This document shows positions 63,531 to 64,000 of a stretch of 64,000 bases of DNA, one piece after another. The stretch comes from Epiperipatus broadwayi. Its lineage: Eukaryota; Onychophora; Udeonychophora; Euonychophora; Peripatidae. Both the position numbers and the translations under genes were made by a program. The first letter of the stretch is position 1; every line of letters begins with the position of its first letter. The stretch covers positions 938,469 to 1,002,468 of the forward strand of contig JAQFVV010000253.1 of NCBI GenBank assembly GCA_028023455.1, in the 5' to 3' direction. Below the pieces are notes generated by a model. The model did no database searches. It worked only from the letters and a program-made list of their open reading frames with translations, and was not told the origin of the DNA.

Positions 63531-64000
63531 TTTAATAGTAAGCAATTATTAATAATATATATACGTGACTGCTTCCCGGGGACTATTTGAGCAGACGATA
63601 TCTCTTCCCAATGAAATAAGAAATATTTCATGAACTTTTCAAACTAATTACTTTATATGATTTAAAGTGAAATTTTAATTTCTTCATTATTTCTTAAAAT
63701 GATTTAGAATATTTTCTTGAAATATTAATTTATGCACAAACCTTAATGCTGAATTACTGGTAGCGTGAAAATCAAAATACTTTAATCTTTTTTTTTTTCA
63801 GTCTAAATAACTTTTGTGTTATGATAAGTTCTGATAATTGGTTAAAATAAAGAAAATAAAAATAAATGCTTACATTTTCTGGTATTTTTTTCCGTTCCAA
63901 ATAGTACATTTTGGCAAGTACTTATTCAAATAGTGGTCCTTCCAATGTTTCCTTCAGTAGGCAAAGTTAAGAATTTAAGATCGATGAAAAGTTATGTAGA
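63531..64000. other. AT-rich DNA with a weak minus-strand exon-like patch
   Basis: 63874-63945 on the minus strand reads KHWKDHYLNKYLPKCTIWNG and is followed by a GTAAGC donor-like site. The acceptor is poor and no family is recognised. The rest is featureless. Confidence 0.25.

Overview
This is a strongly AT-rich stretch of invertebrate animal nuclear DNA with few genes. The evidence is spliced exons of an animal-type zinc peptidase, introns of 8 to 17 kb, LINE, Gypsy, hAT, mariner and Merlin relics, and very long microsatellites. I cannot name the phylum from sequence alone; the mix would fit a mollusc, cnidarian, flatworm or arthropod.

The one host gene I recognise is on the minus strand and is split over at least 26 kb. 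It is an M13 (neprilysin/endothelin-converting-enzyme family) metallopeptidase. Three exons are visible: 49223-49290 (HEFTH zinc site), 40640-40770 (GNLFNWW region) and 23115-23180 (GENVADNGG, with the third zinc ligand). Their splice sites and reading phases join without a gap. More 5' exons must lie above 49.3 kb and the 3' exons below 23.1 kb, or both outside the window; I could not find them.

Region by region. 1-9.7 kb: AT-rich DNA, a dispersed-repeat copy, a possible minus-strand exon, and a block at 7730-9759 that carries a TATA box, a 5'-leader hairpin and a possible first coding exon. 9.77-11.1 kb: a tandem and inverted repeat complex. 11.9-14.7 kb: dead LINE copies. 15.8-18.2 kb: a run of four independent tandem duplications around a fragment of an IS1595/Merlin-type transposase. 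19.5-21.3 kb: a GATA/GACA array with higher-order structure. 23.2-40.6 kb: a large intron holding a minus-strand Gypsy gag-protease relic and two related LINEs, each ending in a (TTA)n tail, one of about 540 bp. 40.8-49.2 kb: a second intron holding an LTR-bounded Gypsy element that has lost most of pol, an inverted repeat pair, and a 5'-truncated LINE with a perfect 22-bp target duplication. 50.0-52.5 kb: a hAT element with a LINE fragment inside it and a mariner relic beside it. 53.1-54.3 kb: a diverged tandem repeat. 61.0-62.8 kb: a nearly complete Merlin transposon with long inverted arms, an 8-bp target duplication and a transposase broken by two compensating frameshifts.

Apart from the M13 exons nearly everything recognisable is mobile or simple-sequence DNA. 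The clearest story is two large introns of a peptidase gene serving as a landing site for at least four classes of transposon. I saw no tRNA, rRNA, CRISPR or bacterial-type operon.
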